From Thalassia testudinum (Eukaryota > Streptophyta > Magnoliopsida > Alismatales > Hydrocharitaceae): a stretch of DNA of 64,000 nt. Shown here in pieces: positions 1-11,359 of this stretch. The notes under the pieces are model-generated. The model was not told the DNA's origin. It did no database searches and was given only the letters and a program-made list of their open reading frames with translations. The stretch spans positions 18,574,501 to 18,638,500 of the forward strand of contig JAZHRO010000046.1 in the NCBI GenBank assembly GCA_037157565.1. The letters are read 5' to 3'. A program made the position numbers and the translations under genes. Each line of letters starts with the position of its first letter. Position 1 is the stretch's first letter.

Positions 1-472
1 ATCTCAAAGCATCGATTGCTAGGGACCCTTCGAGGAGTGATAATGGGGACTACGAATTCGATACAAATCATGTTGAGAAGCCAATCTGAAGCTAGAAATA
101 AAGAGAAAATTGAAAGAAAACTCTCCAAAAAGAAAATTCCTCTATCTCTCTCATACAAAAAACACATTGCAAACTGAACCGAGGCTAAAATATGTTATAA
201 GCACGGGTGCTTCAACTGCGGAGTTCAACGAACCTTAGGATAGTTCCTGTGGGCCTTAAAAACCTTCGCTGCAGACAGAGGCTATAGCTGGTCAGGTTCG
301 GATCTTGGTTGGTGCTTGAGTACCTCTAGGCCTACTATCAGCATTCTAACCTAATCTATAGAAGAAAGCACACATCATAGTTTTTGAACATTAAAGGAAC
401 TCATGGTCTAGAATCAAAGCTAAAACCTTATAATTTTTGCTAAGGGACTAGAAAAAGCTAGGCATGGGGTTA
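1..472 (+). other. 3' non-coding end of LTR element D'
   Basis: The first 70 bases resemble part of the 3' non-coding region of element H around 32275-32345: the phrase ATCTCAAAGCATCG, then a CCCTT..GAGG stretch and GATGGGGA. Near the right end is a weakened copy of the hairpin found before other LTRs here (TTTTTGCTAAGGGACTAG, 434-451), then a purine tract with AGGCATGGGG (460-469). That order marks the polypurine tract where plus-strand DNA synthesis starts. No coding sequence was seen. The element's 5' part lies outside the window. Confidence 0.6.
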
Positions 473-3295
473 TGATGGGAACACCATCATGAGCCTTAAC
501 TAGATCACTTTGACCCAATTGAGAGAATAAATGCTCCTACATAACCAACTGAAGGTCCTAATTCTCTGCATAACCATTATGAGAGAAAAAAAGAAACTAA
601 GGGTAAAACTATAATTTTACCAATGCAATAAAACAATGGGTTTTCTCAAGGGCTAAACAAAGGTCAAAGGGTCTTAATAAGATAATAAGTGGGTTGGATT
701 AGATAGAAAAGGGTTTGTGTGAGTTCTGTGAATTAAATGACTTCTTGAAACCCTAAAATAAACCCACTTGATTAACCAAGGTTCTGGTCAGGATAAAATT
801 CACCTAACCCTCTAAAAGTCATAGAAAAATATCCTCTAGGGTTTAGTAGCTTCAATTTGGCCATTGGAACCCATCTTGACCTAGAATAGGGTCTCAGACA
901 AATATTTGCCCTAAATTGGGTTTTTGCATAAATTACCTATTCAAACATGTTTAAACCTAATATCCAACTTCACCATTGGATTTCTTATGTCAAAATTTGG
1001 TTTGTACCAAAATTTGGACATAAGGGGATCTCATCTTGACCTAATTTTCCCATAGGTCCAGTCTGATCACTTTGTAACCCTATCTTTCAAAAACCCTTAC
1101 AAACACGCCCCAACTTCTTCATCATTTTCACAAGTAGGTCCCCCCGCCATTATAGCAGACGAATCTTAGTCTAGTGATCTTTGAAAGGAGGTTTCTCCTT
1201 GAATGCTCAAAGAATCCCTTCCAAAGTTGGAAGGGAGATTCTCTAAGTAATCCCCTCCAATCTGAACCCATCTGTGATCCATGATTGTTACCCAATCTCT
1301 CATGCAAACGCATGAGAGATTGGGTCTCTTTTGAGTTTCCATCTCTGGCGAAGACTGCCTTGCTTGGAAGCTTAGTTTCCAAGCACGAAACCTCCTCAGA
1401 GACCTATTTAAAGACTCCCTAAATCCAACTGCATTCCCTCAGGTTGAAAATGGGTCGGATTTCCTCCATTCTTCTCTCCCCTCCAACCACAACTCCGCAA
1501 GCTCCGACGGCTTCTCCCTGGCTCTCTCGTCGCCCAACCACAATACCAGTGGTTGGGTTAACTTTGCCACATTCCTCCCTGTCGTGCAACACCGGCCGAA
1601 GTCACCTCTGCCTCGTCTTCATCGTCGCCTCACCTTCAGAGGTCTTCATCTTCCCCATGTCCAGCAACCATACCAGCGTGGGATTCCTTCCCCATTCAAC
1701 TCTTAGATTAGGATTCCTAAGTTTCTTATCCTCCACACTCCCTTTTCCCTCTCTTTATTTCCCAAAATGACTCACCAACGCCACTGACCATCGTCACCTT
1801 CACCTCCAGCGATACATCTGACAAGGTGCTCCTGTCGCTCTACACCTCCATTAACCTCGCCGACCACCCTACAACCTCTGCCTCATCTCCCTGATTACAT
1901 TCCCTCACTCCAATCTCTCCATCAACCACCCAAACACCCCACCGAACACACCCACTCACACGCCCACAGTAAGCCCTAGACACGCCACCACAGTTGCCTT
2001 CGCTCCTCGCCACGACTACCATTCCATTCACTGAGCCTCGGTGACTATGCTGAACTTTCTGATGCAGCCATAGGCCCTTCTTCTTGATTTCAAGTATCCA
2101 GCCATCAGCTGCCATTACTATCAAGCTTGAAACAAGCTTGAAGTACGCTCCAGGTGCTGCTGCTCTAGGTGATAGTCACAGGTAGTGAGGACTTGAGGTG
2201 AGCATGCATCCAGGCTCTCTATTGGAGCCGAATGCCCTTGCAACCTCGCCAATTGAGGAATCCATCTGCTGCTATGGCATGTATAGGAAGGTGGGATATT
2301 TAGCCCCACCTCAGAAGTGGAAAGCCACCCTTGTCCGTGTAAATTGATTTTGTGTCAGAGGCTCTTCGCCTCCAACAATGAGGGTTAGGTCCTCCTTCCC
2401 CTCTCACGGACTCATCTATGATATAGCCTGCGGACCTGGCCACAACCTAAAACTTGACTTATTCACTCCTCGCTCACCACACTCGCTGGTGAGTTTGGAC
2501 CCAACACTCTGTTAGGTTCGATTATCCGATCGGATAAAGGCTCTAGGAGAGCAGCTCTAAAATAGAAAAGACGGAAGGAGAGAAGAGAGCTACGTAGGGG
2601 AAGGGGGTTTTACTCTAAGGAGTTTGCCTTCGACATTTAATCGAATTCAGAGAATGAGCAGGGCTGAAGGAAGAAGAAGAATCGAAGGCCAGCACAACTC
2701 AGGGCTAAGGTAAAAGAAAGGTAAAGTCGGAAAGAAGCAAAGGATGAAGAGGAGGTCCGACAGAAAAGAAAGAAGGTGGGAGAAGACGAAGAAGAACGAA
2801 GAAGGCTAAAGAAGAAGGAGAAGCCAAGGTACAAGAAAGGTAAAGAAAGAAGAGAAAGAAGAAAAGGGCTCACAAAGGTAGAAAGAGACAAAGAAGAGAA
2901 AGAGAAGGATTGGAATTGAGATAGAAGCCCAAGAAGAAGAAGAAGGAAGGAGAAGATAGAGAAGAGAGAGAAAAAGAACTCAGACATTTAAGTCGTCTGA
3001 ATAAAGAATCAGACGACTGATTATAGCCTCTATTGCATATTTACAATGAATCATTTGGTGATATTGTAGGAGTATTTGGTGATCTACATCACCATTTTAC
3101 TCCCATATTTTTGTAGTTTAATACTGCTATTATTGCAATTTCTTTTAGTATAAATTGTGATCTTGATTTCTAAATACCATTTTGCTCCTTGTTCTCGACC
3201 TTCGAAATCTTTTCGAGTAAGAAAATTATATCTATTTTGAGTGTTTTTTCGGCTGTACTACAATGCAATATTTTTTAAATATTGATTTAGCGTAA
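473..3295 (+). repeat. LTR D' (3' LTR of a + strand gypsy-type element)
   Basis: The LTR begins TGATGGGA directly after a purine tract and runs to about the TACTACAATGCAA stretch near 3255-3270, where it meets LTR A. The right boundary is approximate. A likely TATA box is CCTATTTAAAGA at 1403-1414. A second diverged copy of the same LTR type lies at 39257-41090; matching landmarks include a CAATCTCTC..GCAAACGCATGA stretch (1294/39273) and an ACATTTAAGTC stretch (2983/40708). The 1444-1770 frame and the purine-rich run 2640-2990 look non-coding. The LTR is unusually long at about 2.8 kb. Confidence 0.6.
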
Positions 3296-3730
3296 CGAAC
3301 AAATGGCAATTATAATAATGTACAAAACATAAAAAGAGAGGGAGGTGAGAAGAAATCTCTCGAAGCGGCTGTTCGGTGAGACGATCACACCTGGTGGAAG
3401 CTCGGATAAAGGAGTTGGGAAGCAGGGCAATGGAGGTGAGAAGCGGAAGGACATCGGGTAGAGGAAAGCTTCAATGCAACTCCGGAATGAAGGTGAGAAG
3501 GCGGAGATGATCTGGTACCAGAATGGAGGTGGGAGGACAGCTCCAAGGCGACCTATAAATGGGGGTGGGAAGCTGGAGGAGTATTTCGTGGGGCAGAGTT
3601 CCGTTACACTAATAAGCGTCTTGGGTGCTTGAGAGCAAGCTTTAACAGAGCATTGGTAGGCTTGCTAGAGCTTGGGAGTAGGCAGGAGTAGCATAGGTAG
3701 AGATGGCTTGGAAGGGAGGGGGTGTAGGTC

Positions 3731-3740
3731 CTTTTATAAT
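3731..3740 (-). promoter_or_regulatory. TATA box of LTR A
   Basis: ATTATAAAAG on the - strand is followed by GGACC. The same TATA plus GGAC context recurs at 42233-42245 and 58918-58931 in related LTRs, which supports a real core promoter. The other A LTR (36624-37937) has lost this part. Confidence 0.6.
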
Positions 3741-4089
3741 GGATGAAAAGAAGCTAGAATAGGCATAGGACCATTAATAACCTATAAATTGTCACTGGAA
3801 GTGTCGCAGTAGCCAGCTCACACCCGCTCATGCTCACAGTTGGCCTTACTAACATGCGCACAATTAGCAACGGCTGTAAGCATCGCTCTATGTCTGCCAG
3901 GCTGTCGCTGAAGGCTGGCACCAACTGAGCACGTGCCCGCCTCATACGCATAGAGGCCCTAATGGCATGCATGCTGGCATGCGCTGGCGTGCGCGCGTGC
4001 GTGCACTATTGGTGCATGTTGGCGCTGGGCTGCTGCAGTTGCTGCATGAGCACACATGCGGTGGCTGCGTTGCACACTGGCTGGATTGA

Positions 4090-4168
4090 GAATGGGGGAC
4101 TGAGGGGATTCGAACCCATGCCCCTCCCTTGGTGGTGCCTCTCTCCAACCAACGCGCCAAGGCATCCA
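4090..4168 (-). other. tRNA-like A-box/B-box module in LTR A
   Basis: On the - strand an A-box-like TGGCGCGTTGG (4159-4149) is followed by a perfect B box GGTTCGAATCC (4116-4106), with 43 nt between their first bases, as in a tRNA. No full cloverleaf or paired acceptor stem is visible, so it is not called a tRNA gene. The same module recurs in LTRs at 37264-37317, 38251-38303, 48300-48353 and 59372-59424. Confidence 0.6.
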
Positions 4169-4781
4169 GATCATTGCGCAGACATCTTAACGCACGTGGT
4201 GGAGATGAATCCTCAAGACTTGGATCTTGATCCAACGGCTGTGGTGCGAGATTAGCAATGTTGAGGAGGCAGTGCTAGGACTGCTGGCCGGTGTTGGGCA
4301 ACCTGGATGGCGGCACGTGGTGCCATCTAGGCCGTTCATTCTTCTTTTTGTTGTAGAGGGTGCCACTATGCTTGGATCGAGTTGATTTCTGTGTTTCCAG
4401 ACTGCAATCATTGCTCCAGATCCATCCATACGGTCGGATTTTTCATCGGAAGCCTGTAAAGATGTTGCATTGCCCTCCTGCCCATTGATCTTCCTGGAAC
4501 TTCATATGATGCTACAGAACTCCGATCTAGACGTTTTCTGAGGCATTAGCCTCCGATCATCATTTTGATTAGATCCGTATGGTTCTATCATCCATCCAAG
4601 GCCCTGAAATAAATCATCTTCTCTCTTGACAATAAAAAGGACGCAATGAACCTGAATTATATACAACTACTGTAAATGTAGAATGATGCATGCTACGTAA
4701 TATTTATAACATGAAATGCAAATCTAAGCCTAGGAATATGAATGAATAGGCATTTTATCTTCAATAATTATGTCTACATCA

Positions 4782-6197
4782 TACCCTCATGCCTATCTTT
4801 TGCTAGTCCCTAGCAAAATTAAACTACATGCTACGTATAAAATCGAAAGTTGGATTAGATCGCTTAGGCTTAAGTGGCTTATTAACAACAGAAAATTTCA
4901 ACTAAGGTCCTAAACAACGAAAACTCAATAGTACCCGAGTATCTGCAAGAATGTAGACTGCCCAAGTCCTCATCTTATTTGAAAATGGGAAGATGCATTT
5001 TTTTATCCTCTTTTCTAATTTTTTTGTACTTTTGGAGATTGAGAGTTCCAGGATAACTTTTTACGGCTACTTAACCCGCCCATGACTTGAAAAGGACTCT
5101 AAGTGCTAAGCATCTTGTGAAAATAGTGAAAGACTCACTACGTGGCCGTTGAAATGGACTTTGGGTATCTACAACCCTAGGTGACATTGCCTAAAGGTTT
5201 ATCTTTTTGATTGGTTGCTTTCTCCTTACTTCTTTTATTTATTGGGTCAACACAAGTGCGAACCCAATGTGTTTCTCCCTGGTTTATTCTACTTCTTCCT
5301 AAAATGTTTTGGGAATTATTGTGCATTTTTGTTTGCTGGGTTCTGTAAAACCAGCCAATGAGCTGTTACTCACGACAACTTGCCAACCGTACTCTTGCGG
5401 TGAAGTGTGGCTTTTTTATTGTTTTAATTTTTTTCTCCTTTTTATATTTTTTTTCTTTTTTCTCTTCTTCTTTTTTTTTAAGTAGGTGGCTTCCCTGATG
5501 TAAGATTTACCTAAAGGCAGTAAAATAAATATGGTCATGTGACTGGGTTCTGGAAACTGGCTGATGAGCTATTACCACCGACAACTTGCCTACCATGCCA
5601 CCCTATATAGTTCATTAGCTACCCAATTTTTGAAGAAACTACCGAAAAGTGAGTCAATGCACAAAGTATGTAGATGCTTAAGCTTAAAGTCCCCCCAAAT
5701 CAAAAGGTGGGTCGATAAGTCTCATACTTATCATCCCAATTTATTTACCAAATTAAAATAAATTTGAATTGGCGAGGACTCAAGACTAAGTCCACATTCG
5801 AGTGGACACCCAGGCTAATTAAGCCTGAAGACCTAAAGAGTGTAAATGTCTAAGTCTTATCGTATAATTTCCTAAATTTAATAACTTCCAAATGTCTAGG
5901 TTCTCTTCTCTTAATTCTTTTTTTTTATTTTTTAAAAGAATCAAATAATAGGAAATTACTGTTACAGCTGACAAAAAGGTTGTAACATATGTCCACCCCC
6001 CCATGCTTAGCTATTGCAATGTCCTCATTATGAAAAATGAAAGCATGCAGGAGAGTAGAAGTGGAAGAATAGCACTTGGTTTTCGTGAGACCCTGGTCAG
6101 CTTGGAACAGTCTTTACATGTGCTGAGTTTAGTGCCTTCAGCTAGGCAAGGTCCTCAATCAAATATAACTAACATTGAGGCTGCAATAACACAGTTT
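4782..6197 (-). other. 3' non-coding region of element A with conserved signals
   Basis: Reading away from the LTR: a purine tract on the - strand (4801-4782, containing AGGCATGAGGGT), then the hairpin TTTGCTAGTCCCTAGCAAA (4798-4816). Then comes about 1.2 kb of AT-rich DNA holding two direct repeats about 205 bp apart (about 5335-5400 and 5541-5605, sharing a TGGGTTCTG...GAGCT.TTAC...GACAACTTGCC..CC framework). Last is the CAATGTCCTCATT element (6016-6029) beside a C-rich run (5996-6003), which is purine-rich on the element strand. B has the same arrangement at 41391-44070. No coding sequence was seen. Confidence 0.6.
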
Positions 6198-6536
6198 CTA
6201 GGGCCCAAGATTTGGGTCCCAGAGAGTGAAAATGGACTTGCCAAAGAGATGATCAATGAAAGTGGCAAGCTGGTGGTGCAGGGAGAGCCCAAATGGTCTC
6301 CAATAGGAGTTTTGTTGATTTATTTTAAAGGAATTGTGGTTGGGTATAGAATTTGTGTAATGGTTGGGTGAAAAAGGATGATGAGGGTTTTGTGATGTGT
6401 TAGGGATTTGCGGGTACTCTAGAATACCTAGTGTTTGAAGAGTTCTTTCCCAATGTTCAATTTCATCCTCAGACTCTGGGTTCTTAAACCAACCATCCTG
6501 ATCCTCAAGATTTCCCACCCATAAGTTGGACCTCAA
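6198..6536 (-). pseudogene. Unrecognised 'LHHQ-box' domain in element A
   Basis: This open frame of about 112 codons ends in a segment starting YWRPFG and continuing LSLHHQLA, then a hydrophobic stretch with HLFG and a final LGP. The same segment, WRAFG...LHHQVAN...YLFS.P.LL...LGP, ends the long proteins of el2 (24644-25183) and el1 (12267-12941). In A it lies downstream of the protease linker, where a gypsy element would normally have reverse transcriptase; no RT is present. A frame change separates it from the linker. I do not recognise the family. Its position directly before the 3' non-coding signals is the same as in el1, el2 and E. Confidence 0.5.
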
Positions 6537-6540
6537 ACTC

Positions 6541-7458
6541 TAAGCATTCAAGATAAGGATGTTGTTGGGTTTTAACTTGATCACGTGAATCATCCAACAA
6601 ATTTTCGATTTCATATATATCTTCCTCATCCCGTGTTGCTATAATTGGTCACATTTTTGCTTTGTCCTCAATTATTTCCGCAATCGTGTGATCTTCTTCC
6701 TGTGTTTGGGTTGAGTTGGCCATTAAAAGGTTGTCGAAGGTATGTATGGGCATTACTTCCTCTATTCTACCAAGCTCCTCCATTGAACCACACTTAATTT
6801 TATTCTTCTTTGAGACCTCGAAAATATTGAATCAATATGTCTTATCCCCTGAGGCCATTTCTATATTTCCTGATTCACAATTAATCCTCACCATGGCAAT
6901 ACCCAGAAATGGTCTTCTCAAAATAATCAGGGTGTGGTTGAGCTGTTTCGGGGCTTCCATGTCCAGGACCATGAAATCAGCAAGGTAATGCAAATCACTA
7001 ACCTTGACTAAAACATCCTCCAAAATACCCCTTCATTTTGTAATGGATCTATCGACTAACTGCAAGGTTATGTCAGTATGGTTAGGTAGCCTAGACCCAA
7101 TTCCATGTGCAGTGAGGTGGGGATCACATTAATGGAATCACCCAAGTCGAGGAGGGCCCAGTCTGAAGTAATGTTTCCTATTGTGTAGGAAATCAGCCGG
7201 GCTCCCGGGTCCTGCTTTTTAGGAGATAGCATGTTTAGGATCAGTGTGCTTCTGTTATTGGACAAAACTACTCTACAATTATTTTTAGATTTCGCTCTAT
7301 GACTTTCTTTATATGCATTCAGTAAACCAATGCCGTAGACAGGGATTGATCCGATAGCTGCAAGAAGTAAAATGATTGTCAATTTGAAATCCTGAAGTAA
7401 GGACATCCTTTCCTCCAATTTCTCCTTTGACTTTTTCTATTTGCCCATGCAACAACAA
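6541..7458 (-). pseudogene. Gypsy aspartic protease region of element A
   Basis: On the - strand, 7418-7068 encodes a gag-pol junction followed by the protease core. The active site reads LLDLGDSINVIP, a variant of the usual D-L/S-G-A. After a frame change, 7023-6832 gives the protease C-terminus with VLDMEAPKQLNHT and RRPFLGIAMV, the usual ILGRPFL motif. A linker like the one between protease and RT follows to about 6541, with at least one stop. RT, RNase H and integrase are absent. The gag portion lies at 34030-35555, because H inserted between them. The protein would have processed the polyprotein inside virus-like particles; this copy is dead. Confidence 0.75.
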
Positions 7459-7769
7459 TGATGAGCCCATATTTGTGGTCTATTAGTTACTTAAGTGCGT
7501 ATTTTAAGCTCCAACTATGTCTTTTTAGGCATTTCGAAGGTTGACAATAGGCGCGTAATTGATTGGGCAACTTGCTTTGTCACCTACAATTTGAATTAAA
7601 GTCAAAAGCCTAAATTTGTAAATATCAAACAAGTCCTTTTGAATTGTGTTTGAAGTGCAAGCTTGGTAGGAAACCTCTTAGGAGACAACTTGTGTTTGAT
7701 CCTGAACCTGAAAAAATCTTAAGAAGGATCCTCCTAAGGGAAGTAATTGCTGGTCAAAGGAGCCTTAAG
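7459..7769 (+). repeat. Remnant 5' LTR and deleted leader of H
   Basis: The first about 45 bases (TGATGAGCCCATATTTGTGG and on to ACTTAAGTGC) match the start of the 3' LTR at 32723. Then similarity stops. The following bases up to the gag frame are not the rest of the LTR and hold no primer-binding site, so most of the 5' LTR and leader has been deleted or replaced. Confidence 0.6.
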
Positions 7770-9337
7770 TAATATTTCATTCCAACCAATCAAGCTGGCC
7801 CTGCACTACGTAGAGCTGGAGGGGACAATCCTTATGAGATCAAAAGAAGTACCACATCCTTGCTACCCTCCTTTTATGGTACAACTTGGGAAGACCCTTA
7901 TAGGCATATAGAGGAATTCACCGAGGTCTGTTCCACGATGAAGCTGCAGGGCATTACTGATGGCACCCAAATGCGGACCCTCTTTCCTTTCTCCCTAAAG
8001 GACAAAGCCAAGTATTGGTATCATACCCTTGGTGATATTAACACTTGGGATGCCGTGAAGGTGTTTTTGAAGAAATACTTCCCCATGAGCAAAACAAATC
8101 ACTTTAGGAGGGAAATTATGAGTTTTGTTCAAAAGGATAGGGAAGCTTTACATGATGCATGGGAGTGCTTTAATGACTTGTTGAGACTTTGTCCACATCA
8201 CTAGGTGACTAAGTGGCAACTAGTTGAAAGGTTCTACACCAGACCTAATGATTCGCACAGGCAGACTGTGGATGGTGCCTGTGCAAGGACTTTTCTATCT
8301 AAGACTGAGGATGAAGCTTGGAACCTTTTTGATACTTTGAGTGAGAATTCTATTCACTAGAATTCTGCCTACATGGATAGAAAACCCACTCTCATGAAAA
8401 GAAAGTTGGAGGCAAATGAGGCAAGGGACACCTAGAATTTAGCCTATCAGATTCAATTATTGAATCAAAACATGGAAAGGCTTATGTCTAGCCCAGGCCA
8501 ATTCGTATCTAACACCTCCACATCCCAAGCTTCTGAATGCTCCATTTTCCAAGGCAATACACACGCCACTGTGGATTGCCACTTGGCCTCCCAATTCCCT
8601 GAGCTTGTATAGGTGGATCTGAATGCCGCTCAAGGGTTTCGTCCTAGACCTCGTAATGATCCTTTTTCTAACACTTATAGTGAGGGATGGAGGAATCACC
8701 CAAACTTTTCCTGGAGACAAGGGAATGTTTCAAATTCAGGGAATTATAAACCACAACCCTTTCAAAATCAATAAATGAACCAACCTCAAACCTTTGCCCA
8801 ACCTAAGACCTCTGAGATGGATGAATTGAAGGCAATGTTGAGAACTATGAAAGAAAGTCAAAGTGCCATCATCCAATCTCATGACAAGGCTATACATGAA
8901 ATGAAATCGCAGATAGGACACCTTGTTGTAGCTATTAGACAGAGGGAAACTGGGAAGCTTCCCAGTGTTGCTGAGGAGAATCCAAAAGGAAAAGGGATTG
9001 TCTTTACGTACCACGCTCAGGCGGTGACTATTCTGAGGAGTGGGAAAGAAATTTCCAACACCGATGCTCCTATAGTCTCACCCTCTGAAAAACCATCCAC
9101 CTCGACTTTCACCCCCATCAGAGAAGACTTGCCCAATTCTCCTCCGCTTGAAATCACCTCACCGGGATAAGTTGCCCCTGTTCCACCCCTTACTCGACAT
9201 GACAACCCTTCCACCTAGAGATCAAGAGTGACCTTTCCAAAGTGCCTATAGACCTCTGGGCAAACTTCTGTTGGCTTGTCTGGAGCCAAAGATAAGATGG
9301 ATGAGATCATGGAAACTTTCAAGCAAGTGTAGATTAA
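7770..9337 (+). pseudogene. gag of element H
   Basis: The retrotransposon gag (capsid) domain is clear at 7860-8204: FYGTTWEDPYRHIEEF, then LFPFSLKDKAKYWY and FLKKYFP, then EAWECFNDLLRLCPHH. The frame goes on beyond several stops. A zinc-knuckle remnant lies near 8539-8580 as CSIFQGNTHATVDC, where the second Cys is Phe. A YSEGWRNHPNFSW segment (about 8678-8715) and a Lys/Glu-rich helix (8817-8960) follow. The frame ends in the conserved MDEIMETFKQV stretch at the el1 insertion and resumes at 17134. In-frame stops at 8202, about 8358, 8434, 8610, 8771, 9168 and 9331 mostly sit where Gln or Trp codons would be expected. Confidence 0.85.
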
Positions 9338-11037
9338 TGACGAGTCGATTGTTCGCTTTAAAGTCGTTTGTAGTTTTATGTGGTGGAAAAATCGACTAAT
9401 CAATATTTAAAAAGAAATAACCACTCACAGAAGAGCGGGTCGTATCCACAGGGAGAAAATGACGTATTTAAATTCGTACCAGTTAAAAATGTTTGTTCGT
9501 AGTTAGTTTGGACAAGAATCGAGCCAGAATTGCCTTCAGATTAAGGTTGAAACAAGAAACAATGCTGAAATAGCAATTATTAGTAACTAGAGGATATTTG
9601 TCGCAATGTAGAATCAATAAAATATTATCAAAAATTGACAATGGCAAAAAATGTAATTATTAATAGCCATTTTACTGTAGCAAAACAGGGGATTTTTTCC
9701 CCTTTACCATGCGCGACAAGGAGTGGACGGCCGGATGCTGGAAGCTCGGAGAAGTTCCTTGGATCGAGGGCTTCGAAACGGTGGTGGCGGCGTGTCGCGC
9801 GGCGGCCGGAGTCGGTTGGACGAGCTTCGGCGGAGGTGGCTGCAACTGCTTTGGCATGCGTTTCAGGCGGGTGCGGGAGCGCGCGCGGCCTGTTGGCGGT
9901 GAGGACTGCCAGGCGCTGCTGCTACGTGTCTGCTGGAGGCATGGGTGCGCACTGTAGCCGGTGCGTGCTCTGTTGACGGTGATAGCAGGTGCGGCAAGTG
10001 CGGGGAAGGTGCTGCGAGTGATTCTTCAGGTGCGGCAGCATCTGGCGTGGGTGCGTAGGCGATTGCGCGTGGAGATGGCGAAGGCTGCAGGCGCGGGGAA
10101 GGTGGAGTGAGCGGGCATGAGGGCTGGAGGCTGTGCACGCCTTGCGTGCTGCTGGAGGGCGTGCGGGCGTGGGCGGTTGCGTGCTCTGTTGGCGTGGGTG
10201 TGCAGCTGGTGAGAGCAGGAGGAACTGGTGGGTTCCTGCGTGCGGCTAGAGATGAGCGGGTGGCTGCTGCGGCGTGGGTGGTGGAAGTGAGGTGGGAGGA
10301 CAGAGATTGCTGCTGGAGTGGGGGGTGGACTTCAGAATTCTGGGAAATTTCCCGGACGTCTTAACTGACTGAAAGGGTGATTTCACAGTGACTGCGGCGG
10401 TGGTTGTTGGTGACAATGGCGAGGGAGATGCATGCTAAGGTGCTCATGGTAATGCAGACGAGCTCCGGATGGCGGTGTGGTCTGTCACACCACATGGCCA
10501 CGATGGTGGAGACTCGCCACCACGGTTGAGGCCAGCGGTATGGAATGGAAGAGAGGAGATCTCTCTGCACAGTGGTGGGTCGGTGGTGGAGGCCTGCCTC
10601 ACTCAGCATCCTCTCTCGTCCTTTTGTAGTGGCTTGCACAAATTTGAAATCAGCTGCCCGACCAGATCCAACACATCCGCTCCTCCTTGAATGGGTTCTT
10701 CACTGCGGCAGCTGGTGGCGTTGGAGCAGCATCCAGCCGTTCCTGCAAGAAGAAGAATAAAGAAAATAATGTTAAAATATTTTGGTCATTTATATACAGA
10801 CCCTCAACATTTATGTTAATGAAAACAATGTACCTAATTGATTAACTAATTAAATGAATGTCATTCTAAGCTAATTCTAAATGCACTTAAAATATGAATG
10901 CAACGGATGGATTATGTAATTAAATTAAAAATATGAATTAATCTATTTACATCCTAATTTATGCTAAATAAATGTTAGAATTAACCTAATGTCTAGGCAC
11001 TTAAATACTTAAATAGCCCACAACTATGGGCTAATCA
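9338..11037 (-). repeat. el1 3' LTR
   Basis: The LTR is bounded by TGACGAG on the left and CTAATCA on the right as written on the + strand. It is near-identical by eye to 15417-17128, with scattered substitutions. The middle (about 9700-10400) is GC-rich and open in several frames on both strands. Those frames code for low-complexity Pro/Ala/Arg runs and are not counted as genes. Around 10760-11037 it is AT-rich. Confidence 0.9.
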
Positions 11038-11320
11038 AATACCCCCATGCCTAGTTTTTGCTAGTCCCTAGTAAAATTAAGCGAAACCTAGCACTCCAAG
11101 TAGACTAGTCAACTCACTTAGTCTTACTTTAGAAGCGTATTAAGTTCAGACTCTAGACCTAAGGTTCCTAAGTAGTTGCTAAGTTACAGACTAGGTCGGC
11201 TAAATACGAGTTGCAGGCAAAACTTTCCCTGATTTCTAACTCTACCCTAAAGTTTGTTGATCCCTGAGATTATAGCATCCGTGCCTGTGCATTGGTCTGA
11301 GTTATTTGAGTTAAAGAAAT

Positions 11321-11359
<39 letters not shown>

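Larger units (their letters stand above)
3296..4781 (-). repeat. 3' LTR of element A (left end missing)
   Basis: Read on the - strand, the LTR starts TGATGTAGACA at 4781, directly after the purine tract. It matches the 36624-37937 LTR but lacks about 250 bp at the left, where it joins LTR D' with no visible target duplication. It keeps about 430 bp (3385-3810) that the other A LTR has lost. That block includes the TATA box ATTATAAAAG (- strand, 3740-3731), followed by a purine-rich downstream region. CACGTG G-box hexamers sit at 4193-4198 and 4314-4319, and a tRNA-like module at 4090-4168. Confidence 0.75.

Noticed and set aside
1444..1770. A 108-codon frame downstream of the TATA box in LTR D'
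   Set aside because: It is Ser/Pro-rich leader sequence with no counterpart frame in LTR D (39350-39691).
2637..2987. Phe/Ser/Leu-rich frame on the - strand
   Set aside because: It is the antisense of a purine-rich (GAAGA) stretch.
4090..4168. A true tRNA gene in LTR A (and at 37264-37317)
   Set aside because: A and B boxes with tRNA spacing are present, but I could not find a paired acceptor stem or a complete cloverleaf, and the copies lie inside LTRs.
9635..10760. Open frames of 60-113 codons in the GC-rich LTR core of el1
   Set aside because: They are open on both strands in several frames, of low complexity, and not conserved as protein between the two LTRs (15751-16782).
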